Positions 38,215 to 48,136 are shown, numbered from the stretch's first letter. The stretch is 55,139 bases of DNA from Eggerthellaceae bacterium (GCA_017459925.1 JAFUCC010000017.1:1-55139), one strand, 5' to 3'. Program-made: numbers and translations. Notes: generated by a model from the letters alone, not told the origin.

Positions 38215-39789
38215 TTAAAACACTTCGGCCACGGTGGCGTCGATGCGCGCGAGCACGTCTTCGCGACGCAAGAGCTCGATGCTCTCGAACAGCGGTGGCG
38301 ACACCATGTTGCCGCAAATGGCGACGCGCAGCGGTTGAAGCAGGTTCTTCAGCTTCATATCGAGCGGCTCGGCGAGCGCACGGCACTTCTCCTCGAGCAC
38401 GGCAGCTTCCCAAGGGTTCGCCTCGTCGGCCAGCACCTCGCGGCAGGCGGCAATGGCCTCGTCGGCACGCGCGCCTTCCTTGCGCAGCACCTTGTTCACG
38501 CTCTTCTCGTCGAGCAGCACGCACGGGCCCCAGAACATGTAGGCGAGCTTGGCCTCGGCTTCGGCGAGCGACGTCTCGCGCTCGGCCACGAGCGGGTACA
38601 GCCCCTCGTAGAACGCCGGGTTCGCGTTGAGCTCGTCGGCGAAGGCGGCCCATTGCTCCTCGTTCAGCGGCTCGACGGCCTCCTCCTCGGCAGGCGCATT
38701 CGGATCGGGCGTCGGAACCACCGCGGTATGCACGTACGGATAGCCTTCCGCATGCGCGCGGGCCAACCACGGCTCGCTCAGGCGCACCCATTCCGCCGCG
38801 CCCATCTTCTGAATGTACTGGCCGTTCATCCACGACAGCTTCGTCTCGTCGAAGATGGCGTCTTTCTTCGTGATGCGGTCGAGCGAGAACTCGCTGCAAA
38901 TGGTTTCGCGGCTCATGATGGTGGTCTCGCCATCGAGTGACCAGCCCAGAAGCGCCAGGAAGTTCACCATGGCATCGGGCAAGAAGCCGCGGTCGCGGTA
39001 CTCTTCGACGCTCGTGGCACCATGGCGCTTCGACAGCTTCTTGCCGTCGGGGCCGAGGATCATCGACAGATGCGCGAACGTCGGCGTCTTCGCACCGAGC
39101 GCCTCGTAAATGAGAATCTGGCGCGGCGTGTTGGAAAGGTGGTCGTCGCCGCGGATGACGTGCGTGATGCCCATGTTGGCGTCGTCGCAGACCACGGCGA
39201 AGTTGTACGTCGGGCTGCCGTCGGTGCGCACGAGGATCATGTCGTCCATGACGTCAGCCGGGAACGACACGTGGCCGTACACGGCGTCGTCGAACTCGAT
39301 TGCGCCACGGTCGAGCGGCACTTTCAAACGCCACGTATGCGGCTCGCCCGCATCGATGCGGCGCTGGGCTTCGGCCGGATCGAGGTCGCGGCACGTGCGG
39401 TCATAGCCCGCGTAGCTCTCGCCCGCCGCCTCGCGTTTGGCGTCGAGCTCTTCCTTCGAGCAGAAGCACGGGTACACGGCGCCGCGTTCTTTAAGCTTCT
39501 CGAGCGCTGCAGCATAGGTGCTCATGCGCTGCATTTGGAAATACGGGCCAGCCTCGCCGCCGACTTCGGGGCCTTCGTCCCAGTCGAGCCCGAGCCACTT
39601 CATGGCGTTCAGGATGACCTGCACGTTCTCTTCCGTCGAACGCTCGGGGTCGGTGTCCTCGATGCGCAGGATGAACGTCCCGCCCATCGCACGGGCAAAC
39701 GCCCAGTTGAAGATGGCAGTGCGGGCACCGCCGATGTGAAGCCGCCCCGTGGGAGACGGCGCGAAACGCACGCGTACTTGTTCAGTCAT
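38215..39789 (-). CDS. gltX: Glutamate-tRNA ligase
   Basis: 524 residues, class I synthetase. HIGH-type motif SPTGRLHIGGAR, KMSKS-type loop KLSKRHGATS, and the nondiscriminating or discriminating status is not readable from sequence. An Asp/Pro/Glu-rich insertion near residue 370 (PDPNAPAEEEAVEP) lies before the anticodon-binding helices. Its RBS GAGGAAAT is inside the last codons of the upstream DUF1461 gene (2-nt gap), so the two are coupled. Confidence 0.96.
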   Translation of the reverse strand: MTEQVRVRFAPSPTGRLHIGGARTAIFNWAFARAMGGTFILRIEDTDPERSTEENVQVILNAMKWLGLDWDEGPEVGGEAGPYFQMQRMSTYAAALEKLKERGAVYPCFCSKEELDAKREAAGESYAGYDRTCRDLDPAEAQRRIDAGEPHTWRLKVPLDRGAIEFDDAVYGHVSFPADVMDDMILVRTDGSPTYNFAVVCDDANMGITHVIRGDDHLSNTPRQILIYEALGAKTPTFAHLSMILGPDGKKLSKRHGATSVEEYRDRGFLPDAMVNFLALLGWSLDGETTIMSRETICSEFSLDRITKKDAIFDETKLSWMNGQYIQKMGAAEWVRLSEPWLARAHAEGYPYVHTAVVPTPDPNAPAEEEAVEPLNEEQWAAFADELNANPAFYEGLYPLVAERETSLAEAEAKLAYMFWGPCVLLDEKSVNKVLRKEGARADEAIAACREVLADEANPWEAAVLEEKCRALAEPLDMKLKNLLQPLRVAICGNMVSPPLFESIELLRREDVLARIDATVAEVF

Positions 39790-39791
39790 GA

Positions 39792-40574
39792 TTATTTCCT
39801 CAGTCCCTTGCCAATGACGATTGACAGTATAGACACGATGATCGCAACGCCGAGCCACACAACGCCCATGCCCATCCAAAATTCAGTTGGCAGCGCGCAG
39901 ATGAGCAGGCTGTCATAGGGGAACTCCCAGTTGCCCTGGCTGAAGAACAGCTGGTGGAACGTGCGGAAGAATCCCGCGAAGTCGACGCCCGCCCACACGC
40001 CGAGCCCCACGAAACTCACCATGACGACCACGCCAGCCGCTATCAGCACCACGCCGACCAGGCGCTTGTTTCCCGCCACGCCCGTAAACACCAGCCCGAC
40101 GAGCGCGATTGCCGCGACAACCACCAAGATGGGGAACGCAACGGCCATGATCTTGTAGCAATCATCGAGATGCGACACGGTGTTCTCGGAATAGCAATAC
40201 AGCTCCGATGCGCCCGCAAACGCCGACTTCAGCTGCGGAAGGCTCGAGCGGTCGGTCACGCGGTCGAGCTTGGGGAAGTCGCTGGGAACCGTGCCGCCCG
40301 TATCGAGGAGCGACTGCTGGTATTCCACATCGACCAGATAAATCACCCGGTACAAATCGGCTTCATCATGCGCTCCGAACGAGAAATCGCGCGTCGCATC
40401 GGCCACTTCCACCAGCTGCGTGCGGTCGAACGGCGAAATGGCGTCCTTCGCAAACCAGCTCGAAAGCGTGTGCGTGACCGGCGGCAGAATGCATACCGCA
40501 AACCCCGCCGCGACGAACGAGACTGCCAATGCAATGGTGGTGAGAACCGCGACTATGCCCCGTGCAATCTTCAT
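39792..40574 (-). CDS. DUF1461 (TIGR01906-type) integral membrane protein
   Basis: 260 residues. Membrane spans at about 8-32, 135-160, 165-190 and 225-250; a soluble loop (about 40-120) contains FDRTQLVEVADATRDF. The C-terminal signature FHQLFFSQGNWEFPYDSL is that of the TIGR01906/DUF1461 family, found mostly in Firmicutes and Actinobacteria. Function is unknown. Start at MKIARG, the beginning of the signal-anchor. Cotranscribed with gltX. Confidence 0.85.
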   Translation of the reverse strand: MKIARGIVAVLTTIALAVSFVAAGFAVCILPPVTHTLSSWFAKDAISPFDRTQLVEVADATRDFSFGAHDEADLYRVIYLVDVEYQQSLLDTGGTVPSDFPKLDRVTDRSSLPQLKSAFAGASELYCYSENTVSHLDDCYKIMAVAFPILVVVAAIALVGLVFTGVAGNKRLVGVVLIAAGVVVMVSFVGLGVWAGVDFAGFFRTFHQLFFSQGNWEFPYDSLLICALPTEFWMGMGVVWLGVAIIVSILSIVIGKGLRK

Positions 40575-40625
40575 GTCAGCCAGTCTAGCGCATTTACGAG
40601 TATTGGGGACAGGCCCCGTCACCCA

Positions 40626-42005
40626 TTACAGGTCGCAATCGACCCAGATGACGGCGCTCGTCAGGTCGCCCATGGGCTGGCTGATGATGGGCTTGGGGCC
40701 CAGGCGCGCGAACACGCCGCCGAACTTCCCGTTGAACGTGTACAAGCCCGGCATGTTGTTGTAGAACGCGGTCTCGCGCGGGATGTCGGCATCGTCCGCG
40801 ATGAGCAGGTCGTTGCAAATCGGCAGCAACTCCGTGCGGAACGGCGTGAGGTAGGTCTGCACCAAGAACGGCGCGCCCGCCTTGCCGTTGCTGAAGCGGT
40901 CGACGATGTCTTCCCATTCCTCCTGCGACCACATCTGGCCGGCGTACACATCGTGGGCGCCGTACTGGTCGGTCGGCTTGATGATCCACGCGTCCTTGTT
41001 GGCGCGCACTTCGGCCAAGTCGATATGCGCATCGTCGAGGAACTTGGTCTGCGGCACGTACTGGTCGACCAGCCGCAGCTCCTCTTGGTTGAGCATCTCG
41101 CGCGTTTCGGGCCAGAACACCGCGTCGAAGATCTGCTTGTCGTGCACGATGTGACCTGCGAAGCTGCCGATGAGCGCCACGGCGCCGTCGCGCACCGCCG
41201 AGATCATGTCCTGGCTGGAATCCCAATTGTTCAGGATGTCGTTGGTAACCGAGCGGCGCCAGATGGCGTCGATCTTGCGGCCCTTCCTGTCGCGCAGCTC
41301 GCGCTTCTCGGCGTCGTACACAAGGTCGCGCACGTCCTCGACCAGGCACGGGTACCCATGCTCGCCGAAGTAACGCGCGTACACGCGGAACTCGTCGACC
41401 ACGGCGTTTTCCATGAAGTCGGCAATGGCGAACGTGGGATGCTCGACCTTGTTCTCGAACGTGTCGTAAATGCGGATGAACTCTTCGACCCACGGGTTGA
41501 ACAGGTCGCTCGTCTGCAGCTGATGATGCTTCGCGAACTCGCGCATCGTCGCCGAGGAGCTAAGCGAGATGTTCAGCTCGCGATCCTCGTTCATGCCCGA
41601 CGAGCCGTCGGCGTTCCACTCGCAGAAACCGCCCGTCAGCGTGTCCTCGTTCAGGAACACGTCGAAGCGCGCGAACGGCAGCAGCGCATCGTAGCGCTGC
41701 GGAATGAGGATGAGCTCGCGCAGGCGCTCGTCGTAGTCGAAGAGCTCTCGGTAGCTCGGATCGTCGAGATAACGGCGCATGACCTTCTCGCAGATGGAAT
41801 GCGAGGTTTCAGCGAGCCACTTCATCTTGTCGTAAGTCTCGCGGTCGAACAGGCGCGGCACGAACGACGACTCGGCCTGAATGTAATGCACGAGCGCCGT
41901 CGAGTTCTCCATGTAGGCGAACGCGTTCTCGCGGCCGGGCACGTCGCCGTCGAGTGACTTCATGATGTCCAGGTACTCGTTGGTGTATTCGGCGTTCTTG
42001 GTCAT
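40626..42005 (-). CDS. ATP-grasp-like protein, glutathionylspermidine synthase-like
   Basis: 459 residues, soluble. FDVFLNEDTLTGGFCEWNADG and the late WIIKPTDQYGAHDVY with a Lys for ATP binding resemble the circularly permuted ATP-grasp fold of glutathionylspermidine synthases. The amidase half of the E. coli enzyme is absent and no polyamine genes are nearby, so another amide ligase role is possible. RBS AAAAGGATTAAC precedes the ATG. Stand-alone gene. Confidence 0.6.
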   Translation of the reverse strand: MTKNAEYTNEYLDIMKSLDGDVPGRENAFAYMENSTALVHYIQAESSFVPRLFDRETYDKMKWLAETSHSICEKVMRRYLDDPSYRELFDYDERLRELILIPQRYDALLPFARFDVFLNEDTLTGGFCEWNADGSSGMNEDRELNISLSSSATMREFAKHHQLQTSDLFNPWVEEFIRIYDTFENKVEHPTFAIADFMENAVVDEFRVYARYFGEHGYPCLVEDVRDLVYDAEKRELRDRKGRKIDAIWRRSVTNDILNNWDSSQDMISAVRDGAVALIGSFAGHIVHDKQIFDAVFWPETREMLNQEELRLVDQYVPQTKFLDDAHIDLAEVRANKDAWIIKPTDQYGAHDVYAGQMWSQEEWEDIVDRFSNGKAGAPFLVQTYLTPFRTELLPICNDLLIADDADIPRETAFYNNMPGLYTFNGKFGGVFARLGPKPIISQPMGDLTSAVIWVDCDL

Positions 42006-42055
42006 TGTTAATCCTTTTCATCCGCTTTCTGCATAAATCACTCGAAGTGTATCAC

Positions 42056-42862
42056 CTAATACACGTTTGGGCGGCGGTGCTCAAGAACAGGCATAGCTGC
42101 TCGTGCTTCCGTGATACCGGCAAGGTCGATATCGGCGATGACGAGGTCTTCTTCAACACCCTTCGCTTCGGCAACGACTTCGCCAAGCGGGCTGAAAACG
42201 CAGCTGTTGCCGGCGTAGTCGCGATGCGCTTCGCCAAACGCGCGATCGCAGCGGGAAAGGCCGGCTACGTAGAGTTCGTTTTCGATGGCGCGCGCCGCGA
42301 GCAGCGTCTTCCATTGGTCGACCTTGCGCGGGCCGTCGACCCATGCCGAGGGATACATGAGCACGTCGGCGCCTGCCAAGGCAGCCGCGCGAGCCAGCTC
42401 GGGAAAGCGCAGGTCGTAGCAGATGCCGATGCCGATTGTTCCATACGGCGTTTTCACGGGAGCCATGAGCTCGTTTCCCGGACGCACCTTGTCGGATTCC
42501 CTCACGAAATCGGTGTCGAACAGGTGCACCTTGCGGTAAATCGCTTGCTTTTTGCCATTATCGTCAACCACGACAGCGGTGTTGTACGGGCGCGCATCGT
42601 CGCTTTTCTCGTTGGCGGTGTATATTGTCCACAGGCCATGTTCGGCGGCCAGCGCATCGACACCTGTGCTGAACGGCCCGTCGAGCGGTTGCGCCTGAGC
42701 CGCAAACTCTTCGGCCGTCGAATCGAACGGCGTCATGAGCGACTCGGGGAACACGAGCACGTCAACGCCCCGCGCCTTCGCTCGAGCCATCCACGTATCG
42801 ACCATTCCCAGCACGTCGCCATCGGCCGGATGGCAGCACTGCGCAAGGCCCAGTTTGAACAT
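42056..42862 (-). CDS. Carbon-nitrogen hydrolase (nitrilase superfamily)
   Basis: 268 residues. The Glu-Lys-Cys triad is visible: FPES (Glu), YRKVHLFD (Lys) and GICYDLRFPE (Cys). The pattern around the Cys fits omega-amidase/YafV-like or deaminated-glutathione amidase enzymes; substrate uncertain. ATG at MFKLGL is preferred over the GTG two codons earlier, which overlaps the AAGGAG site. Downstream of the mfd region with a family C hairpin between. Confidence 0.9.
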   Translation of the reverse strand: MFKLGLAQCCHPADGDVLGMVDTWMARAKARGVDVLVFPESLMTPFDSTAEEFAAQAQPLDGPFSTGVDALAAEHGLWTIYTANEKSDDARPYNTAVVVDDNGKKQAIYRKVHLFDTDFVRESDKVRPGNELMAPVKTPYGTIGIGICYDLRFPELARAAALAGADVLMYPSAWVDGPRKVDQWKTLLAARAIENELYVAGLSRCDRAFGEAHRDYAGNSCVFSPLGEVVAEAKGVEEDLVIADIDLAGITEARAAMPVLEHRRPNVY

Positions 42863-42879
42863 AGTCACTCCTTCGATTC

Positions 42880-42941
42880 AGTGGAACTGATACCCGGTTT
42901 GTGTTCCAGCAGTGGAACACAAACCGGGTATCAGTTCCACT
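42880..42941. repeat. Family C hairpin (62 nt)
   Basis: Perfect 29-nt arms (42880-42908 and 42913-42941) with a 4-nt loop. Each arm is a palindrome of the form GGAACTGATACCCGGTTTGT. The right arm ends inside the stop codon of mfd. Confidence 0.95.
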
Positions 42942-45900
42942 ACTCCTTTGGTTCGTCCAATCCGCGCAAGAACATGAGGATGCCTTCCATCAGCTCGGCA
43001 TCGTCTTCGGCGGCGAAGTGCTTCAACGGCAGGCGCAGCTTGCGCGCTTCGGGCGTCCAGGTCGCCTTCGAGCGGCGCAGGCGCGTCATCGTTTCGCGGG
43101 GCATGTCGATGGGGTCGACCACCAGCTTGCCGGCGACGACCGAAACCAGGTTGATGTGATGCTCGAACGCGAACGCTTTGATGCGCGCCTTCATGAACAG
43201 GTTCTCGGCTTCCTGCGGCATGTCGGGGCGCCGCTCGCGCAGCTCGGCGTAAATCTGCTCGACAAGCTGCGGATCCGAAGCGCTCGCGATGCGGCGGTAC
43301 CACATGACGCGCTCGTCGGCGCCGGGCACGTATTCTTCGGGAAGGTACGTGGCACCCGGAATGTTCACCGTGATGTCGGACAGCGCCGGCGGCAGCTCGT
43401 CGGCCGCCTTCAGGTTGCCCTCGCGCGTGGCGTTCACGGCCGTGGCCAGCATCTGCGCGAACAGGTCGAAGCCAACGGCCGACATGTTGCCGTGCTGCTC
43501 GGCGCCGAGCATGCTTCCCGCGCCGCGAATCTCAAGATCGCGCAGGGCGATGCGCATGCCGCTGCCGAGGTCTTGATGCTCGTTCAGCGCGGTCAGGCGC
43601 GCGACGGCTTCCTCGGTCAGGGGCACGTCGTCGGGGAACATGAAGTACGCGTACGCCTGCGTGGCGGAGCGTCCCACGCGGCCTTTCAGCTGGTACATCT
43701 GCGCCAGCCCGAGCCGCTGCGAGTCCTCGATGATGAGCGTGTTCGTGTGCGGGTTGTCGATGCCGCTCTCGATGATGGTCGTGGCCACGAGCACGTCGAG
43801 CTCGCCCGCCGAGAAGTCCTCCATCACATGCTCGAGCTCTTCCTTGCCCATCTGGCCATGCGCCACGCCCACGCGCGCCTCGCCGGCAGCCTCTTGCACG
43901 CGCGCGACCGCATCATCGATCGAGCGCACGCGGTTGCTGACGTAATACACCTGGCCCCCGCGAGCCAGCTCGCGCCGAATCGCGCCGCTGACCAGGTCGG
44001 GGTCCCACTCGCCCACGTGCACTTCCACAGGGCGGCGATCGTCGGGCGGCGTCATGATCAGCGACATGTCGCGCACGCCCGAAAGCGACATCTGCATCGT
44101 GCGCGGAATCGGCGTCGCCGACAGCGTCAGCACGTCGATGTACTCGCGCAGGTTCTTCATCTGCTCCTTGTGGCCCACGCCGAACCGCTGCTCTTCATCG
44201 ATGATGACGAGCCCCAAATCGTGCGGGTTCACGTCGCGCGAGAGCAGGCGGTGCGTGCCCACCAGAATGTCGACCGTGCCGTCGGCGAACCCTTCTAGCG
44301 CTGCTTTCTGCTGCGCCGGCGTGCGGAAACGAGAAAGCACTTCCACCTGCACGCCGAACGGCTCGCAGCGGTCGCGAAAGTTCGTGAAGTGCTGCTGCGC
44401 CAGAATGGTCGTCGGGCAGAGCACCATGACCTGTTTGCCGTCCTGCGTCGCCTTGAACGCGGCGCGCAGGGCCACCTCGGTCTTGCCGAAGCCCACGTCG
44501 CCGCAGATGAGGCGGTCCATCGGACGGCCCGACTGCATGTCTGCCTTCACGTCGGCGATGGCCGCCAGCTGGTCGCGCGTCTCCTGATACGGGAAGGCGT
44601 CTTCCATCTCGTGCTGCCAGGGCGTGTCGGCGCTGAACCGGAAGCCCTGCACCGCCGCACGGCGCGCGTACACGTCGACGAGGTCGAACGCGAGCTTCTT
44701 CGTGGCCTTGCGGGCGCGCGTCATCGCACGCGACCAGTCGGCGGTGTTCAGGCGCGTCAGGCGCGGTTCGCCCCCCTCGGGGCCGACGTAGCGCGTCACG
44801 CGGTCGAGTTGCTCGACCGGCACGTACAGCTTGTCGCCCTCGGCGTATTCGATTAGCAGGTAATCGCGGCGCGTGCCGTCGACTTCCTGCTGCACGAGGC
44901 CCGTGAAGTGCCCGATGCCGTGCGCAGCGTGCACGACGTAGTCGCCTGGCTGGTACGGGAAGGTGATCTCGGTGATGTCGACGTGGCGCGTCGGTTTGTG
45001 GGCGGACGCGCCCTGCGTGTCGGACACGCTAATCATCGCGAGCTTCGCCTTCGGGATGATCATGCCGAGCGGAATCTCCACGTCGACGATGTTGACGACG
45101 CCTTTTTTCAACCTGACAGGATTCCGGCGAGGGGGAACCCTGTCCTGAGCAAGCTGAGGCTCCCGCTCCTCGTTCAGGCGCGGCAACCCCGCGAACTCGC
45201 CGCTTCGCGGCTCAGACAGCGCGGGGTTAACCGCCGCGCCTTCGCTCGTCGCAGCTTCAGAAAGCTCAGGACAGGGTTCTCCCTCGCCGAAATCCTCTGC
45301 TTCCAACATGTCGAGGCGTTCTTCGATGGGAAGGTTGCGCTCGACGAAGGCGAGTTTCATCTCCTCGCGGGCGCGGTAGTTGGGGGCGGAGAAGACGACC
45401 GTGAAGTTCTGGTCGGTCAGCTGCTTAAGGCGCCCGAAGAGCTTGTCGGGGTGCCCCGCCACTTCGACGCGCTTCACGGGAAGTTCTTCGTCGATGGCGC
45501 CGCCGACGCGCATGAGCGACAGGTACGTTGCCCGCTGGCCGTGGCCGAAATCGAGCGAGGCCGGCTCGGCGAACAAGCCCTCGAGGCCGATGTTCGTGCC
45601 ATGCGCCGCCGCTTCGAGCTCTTCTGAGGCGTGCATGGCATCGTCGAAGAGCGAGCGCGGCTCGATGAGGCAGGTCAGCACGTCGCGCCCAGCATAGTCG
45701 CCGAGCGTGACCGTCGTGTCGTACAAATATGGGAGCAGCGCATCGGCGCCGTCGAAATGCAAGCCGCCTTCAAGCTGCTCGAGCAGTTCGCGCAACGCCG
45801 GATTCGTGCGGGCGGGGCGCTTCAGCGCCTGCGTCGCGCGCGCCACCATGGCCGGCGTGCTTGCGAACTCGCGCACAGGGTAGATTTCCACCTGGTCGAG

Positions 45901-46587
45901 CGCCGAAATGGTCTGGCCGGTCGAGCGTACGATGCGGCGGATCTCGTCGAGCTCGTCGCCGAAGAAGTCGAGCCGCACCGGATACGCCAGGTTGCCCGGA
46001 TGCACGTCGATGACGCCGCCCTTCACAGCGAACGTGCCGGGCCCTTCAAGCTCTCCCGTGTTCTCGTAGCCGCGCTCCTCCAAAGCGCGCGGGACGTCGT
46101 CGAATTCTGCCAGGCCAAGCGCTTCGGCATCGGGCATGTCGGCAAGCTCGCAACCAGCCTGGAACACGAGCGGCTTGTGCACGCCGGCCGAAGCGGGCGG
46201 CAACTCGCGTAATAGCGCGCGGGCGGAAGCTACCACCACGACGTCGCGACCACGCGCCAACGCGTCTGCCGCTTGCAATCGCCGCGCTATCTGGCGCGGA
46301 TTGGGAGCTTTCGCCTGGAACGGCACGTCGCTGCGCTCGGGGAAATGCATGACCCGTTCATCGCCCAAGTACGCCGACACGTTGCGGGCGAACGTGGCTG
46401 CGGCTTCCTCCCCCGCCACGACGACGAGCGTCGGCTGCGGCGTGCGAGCGAATCGCGCCGCCACCATGAACGGCCGCGCCGACGACGCGACCCCCAACGT
46501 GGCGTCTTCGCCCGCATCGAGCTTGCCCCAGAACACCTCGAGCGCATCCGAGCGCTCGAGTGCATATGTCAGCGCATCAATCAGCAT
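42940..46587 (-). CDS. mfd: Transcription-repair coupling factor Mfd with family F insertion
   Basis: 1215 residues, longer than the usual 1150-1180. UvrB-homology module at the N-terminus, RNA polymerase-interacting CarD-like domain (YQPGDYVVHAAHGIGHFTG, about 545), then helicase with Walker A GDVGFGKTEVALRA, DEEQRFG, SATPIPRT and the TRG-type motif QLKGRVGRS; TRCF domain at the C-terminus. It removes stalled RNA polymerase from DNA lesions. Residues 431-490 are a palindromic in-frame insertion before the CarD-like domain, with peptide SEPRSGEFAG shared with PriA. RBS is weak; ATG at MLIDALTY. Confidence 0.96.
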   Translation of the reverse strand: MLIDALTYALERSDALEVFWGKLDAGEDATLGVASSARPFMVAARFARTPQPTLVVVAGEEAAATFARNVSAYLGDERVMHFPERSDVPFQAKAPNPRQIARRLQAADALARGRDVVVVASARALLRELPPASAGVHKPLVFQAGCELADMPDAEALGLAEFDDVPRALEERGYENTGELEGPGTFAVKGGVIDVHPGNLAYPVRLDFFGDELDEIRRIVRSTGQTISALDQVEIYPVREFASTPAMVARATQALKRPARTNPALRELLEQLEGGLHFDGADALLPYLYDTTVTLGDYAGRDVLTCLIEPRSLFDDAMHASEELEAAAHGTNIGLEGLFAEPASLDFGHGQRATYLSLMRVGGAIDEELPVKRVEVAGHPDKLFGRLKQLTDQNFTVVFSAPNYRAREEMKLAFVERNLPIEERLDMLEAEDFGEGEPCPELSEAATSEGAAVNPALSEPRSGEFAGLPRLNEEREPQLAQDRVPPRRNPVRLKKGVVNIVDVEIPLGMIIPKAKLAMISVSDTQGASAHKPTRHVDITEITFPYQPGDYVVHAAHGIGHFTGLVQQEVDGTRRDYLLIEYAEGDKLYVPVEQLDRVTRYVGPEGGEPRLTRLNTADWSRAMTRARKATKKLAFDLVDVYARRAAVQGFRFSADTPWQHEMEDAFPYQETRDQLAAIADVKADMQSGRPMDRLICGDVGFGKTEVALRAAFKATQDGKQVMVLCPTTILAQQHFTNFRDRCEPFGVQVEVLSRFRTPAQQKAALEGFADGTVDILVGTHRLLSRDVNPHDLGLVIIDEEQRFGVGHKEQMKNLREYIDVLTLSATPIPRTMQMSLSGVRDMSLIMTPPDDRRPVEVHVGEWDPDLVSGAIRRELARGGQVYYVSNRVRSIDDAVARVQEAAGEARVGVAHGQMGKEELEHVMEDFSAGELDVLVATTIIESGIDNPHTNTLIIEDSQRLGLAQMYQLKGRVGRSATQAYAYFMFPDDVPLTEEAVARLTALNEHQDLGSGMRIALRDLEIRGAGSMLGAEQHGNMSAVGFDLFAQMLATAVNATREGNLKAADELPPALSDITVNIPGATYLPEEYVPGADERVMWYRRIASASDPQLVEQIYAELRERRPDMPQEAENLFMKARIKAFAFEHHINLVSVVAGKLVVDPIDMPRETMTRLRRSKATWTPEARKLRLPLKHFAAEDDAELMEGILMFLRGLDEPKE
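45119..45295. mobile_element. Family F palindromic element in frame inside mfd
   Basis: Locus-specific 32-nt inverted arms (45119-45150 and 45264-45295, two mismatches) around a core from CTGAGGC (45154) to TTCAGA (45261) with the same central hairpin and CTCAGACAG as in priA. Total 177 nt, exactly 59 codons, same translated frame as in priA (SEAATSEGAAVNPALSEPRS). Peptide is probably disordered. Confidence 0.9.
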
Positions 46588-46633
46588 GCGCCAATTGTAT
46601 CAATCCGAATGAACCGGGAAGGCCGCCTTGCGC

Positions 46634-47584
46634 TTACTTCTCGACCAGCACGTACTCGTTGTCTTTGTCGTCGGTGACGATTTCCTTCAGCGATGCGGCA
46701 ACGCCGGCAAGGGCCTGCATGTCAGAGGGGATGATGAGCTTGGTGGCCTGGCCCTTCGCCACTTCCTTCAGGGCGTCGAACGACTGCAGCGTCAGCACGG
46801 CGGAATCGGCGCCTGCCTCGCGCACAGCGCGGATGCCGTCGGCGGTTGCCTGCTGCACGTTGCGGATGGCTTCCGCTTCGCCCTCGGCCTCGCGGATTTG
46901 ACGCTCCTTCTCGGCCTCGGCCGCCAGGATGATCGTCTGCTTCTTCGCCTCAGCAGCCAGGATCTGCGCCTGCTTCTCGCCTTCGGCGACGGTGATGGCG
47001 CTTTGCTTCTGGCCTTCGGCCAACAGCACCGCCTCGCGCTTCTCGCGCTCGGCCTTCATCTGCTTTTCCATTGCCTCGCGGATGGCAGCCGGCGGCGTGA
47101 TGTTCTTCACCTCGACGCGATTCACCTTGATGCCCCAAGCGTCGGTGGCTTCGTCGAGGATGGCGCGCATCTGCGCGTTGATGGTGTCGCGGCTGACCAG
47201 CGTGGTGTCGAGGTCCAAATCGCCGATGATGTTACGCAGCGTGGTGGCGGTCAAGTTCTCGATGGCCATGATGGGGTTTTCCACGCCGTAGCAGTACAGG
47301 CGCGGGTCCATGACCTTGTAGAAGATGACCGAGTCGATGGACATGGTGACGTTGTCCTTCGTGATGACCGGCTGCGGCGGGAAGTCGGCGACCTGCTCTT
47401 TCAGCGACACTTTTGCGCGGACGCGGTCGATGAACGGCAGCTTGAAGTGCAGGCCGTTGCCCCACGTGGTCAGGTACGAGCCGAGGCGCTCGATGACCAT
47501 GGTCTCGGCTTGCGGCACGATCTTGATGCACGTGATGCAGACGAGGACGATAAGTACGACGATGACGATGAGGACGATGGGCAT
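46634..47584 (-). CDS. SPFH/Band-7 membrane protein (stomatin/QmcA-like)
   Basis: 316 residues. N-terminal membrane helix (1-19), then the SPFH domain starting ETMVIERLGSYLTTW, ending near residue 190, and a long coiled coil (about 180-260; AEAEKERQIREAEGEAEAI). Such proteins assemble into large oligomeric rings at the membrane and work with NfeD partners. Encoded 1 nt after nfeD with its RBS AAGGAT inside the nfeD end: a clear operon. Confidence 0.92.
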   Translation of the reverse strand: MPIVLIVIVVLIVLVCITCIKIVPQAETMVIERLGSYLTTWGNGLHFKLPFIDRVRAKVSLKEQVADFPPQPVITKDNVTMSIDSVIFYKVMDPRLYCYGVENPIMAIENLTATTLRNIIGDLDLDTTLVSRDTINAQMRAILDEATDAWGIKVNRVEVKNITPPAAIREAMEKQMKAEREKREAVLLAEGQKQSAITVAEGEKQAQILAAEAKKQTIILAAEAEKERQIREAEGEAEAIRNVQQATADGIRAVREAGADSAVLTLQSFDALKEVAKGQATKLIIPSDMQALAGVAASLKEIVTDDKDNEYVLVEK

Positions 47585-47585
47585 G

Positions 47586-48008
47586 TTAGATCCTTTCCAC
47601 GACCATTTTGATGCTGCGTTGCTCGACGACGCGAACCTGCGCGCCGGATTCGATGGGCGAACCGTCAGCCGAAAGCGCCATCCACGTCATGTGATCGGGC
47701 GTTTCGATGCGGCCGGTTTGGGCTTGCTCGTCGATGGGTTCCACGACGAGCGCCTGCGTGCCGACGAGCGTGGGTTCGTGGCGCTCGCCGATTTTGCGGT
47801 GCTTCATGATGAGCGGCCTGAGCAGCGCCAGGCACACGAGCGACACCACCAGGAACACGATGATCTGCACGACGAGGTCGGCGCCGAGCATTCCCGCCAC
47901 GAACGCGACGACGGCGCCCACGACGAACCACACGGTGATGAGGCCCTGCGAGGCAAGTTCGATAACGGCCATCAGCGCTGCGATCGCCAACCACCAGTAC
48001 GGGTTCAT
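47586..48008 (-). CDS. NfeD-like membrane protein
   Basis: 140 residues: three membrane spans (about 5-68) and a C-terminal OB-type NfeD domain (about 82-140, VGTQALVVEPID). This is the short protease-less form that partners SPFH proteins. RBS GAAAGGAAGGAG. First gene of the pair. Confidence 0.9.
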   Translation of the reverse strand: MNPYWWLAIAALMAVIELASQGLITVWFVVGAVVAFVAGMLGADLVVQIIVFLVVSLVCLALLRPLIMKHRKIGERHEPTLVGTQALVVEPIDEQAQTGRIETPDHMTWMALSADGSPIESGAQVRVVEQRSIKMVVERI

Positions 48009-48055
48009 ACGCGCTCCTTCCTTTCGCTTCGAGTATAGCAGGGTGCAGATTGTTC

Positions 48056-48116
48056 GCCTTCTGCGGTGGAAAGGTTCACCGCTCTAGCGCGGGCTGACCT
48101 TTCCACCGCAGAAGGC
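48056..48116. repeat. Family E hairpin (61 nt)
   Basis: Arms 48056-48078 and 48095-48116, built on GCCTTCTGCGGTGGAAAGG, with one bulge and a 16-nt loop containing GCTCTAGCGC. A single copy in this window, located 20 nt past the SRAP gene stop. Same placement as the other families. Confidence 0.85.
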
Positions 48117-48136
48117 TCCGTTTGCTCCACTTGAGT

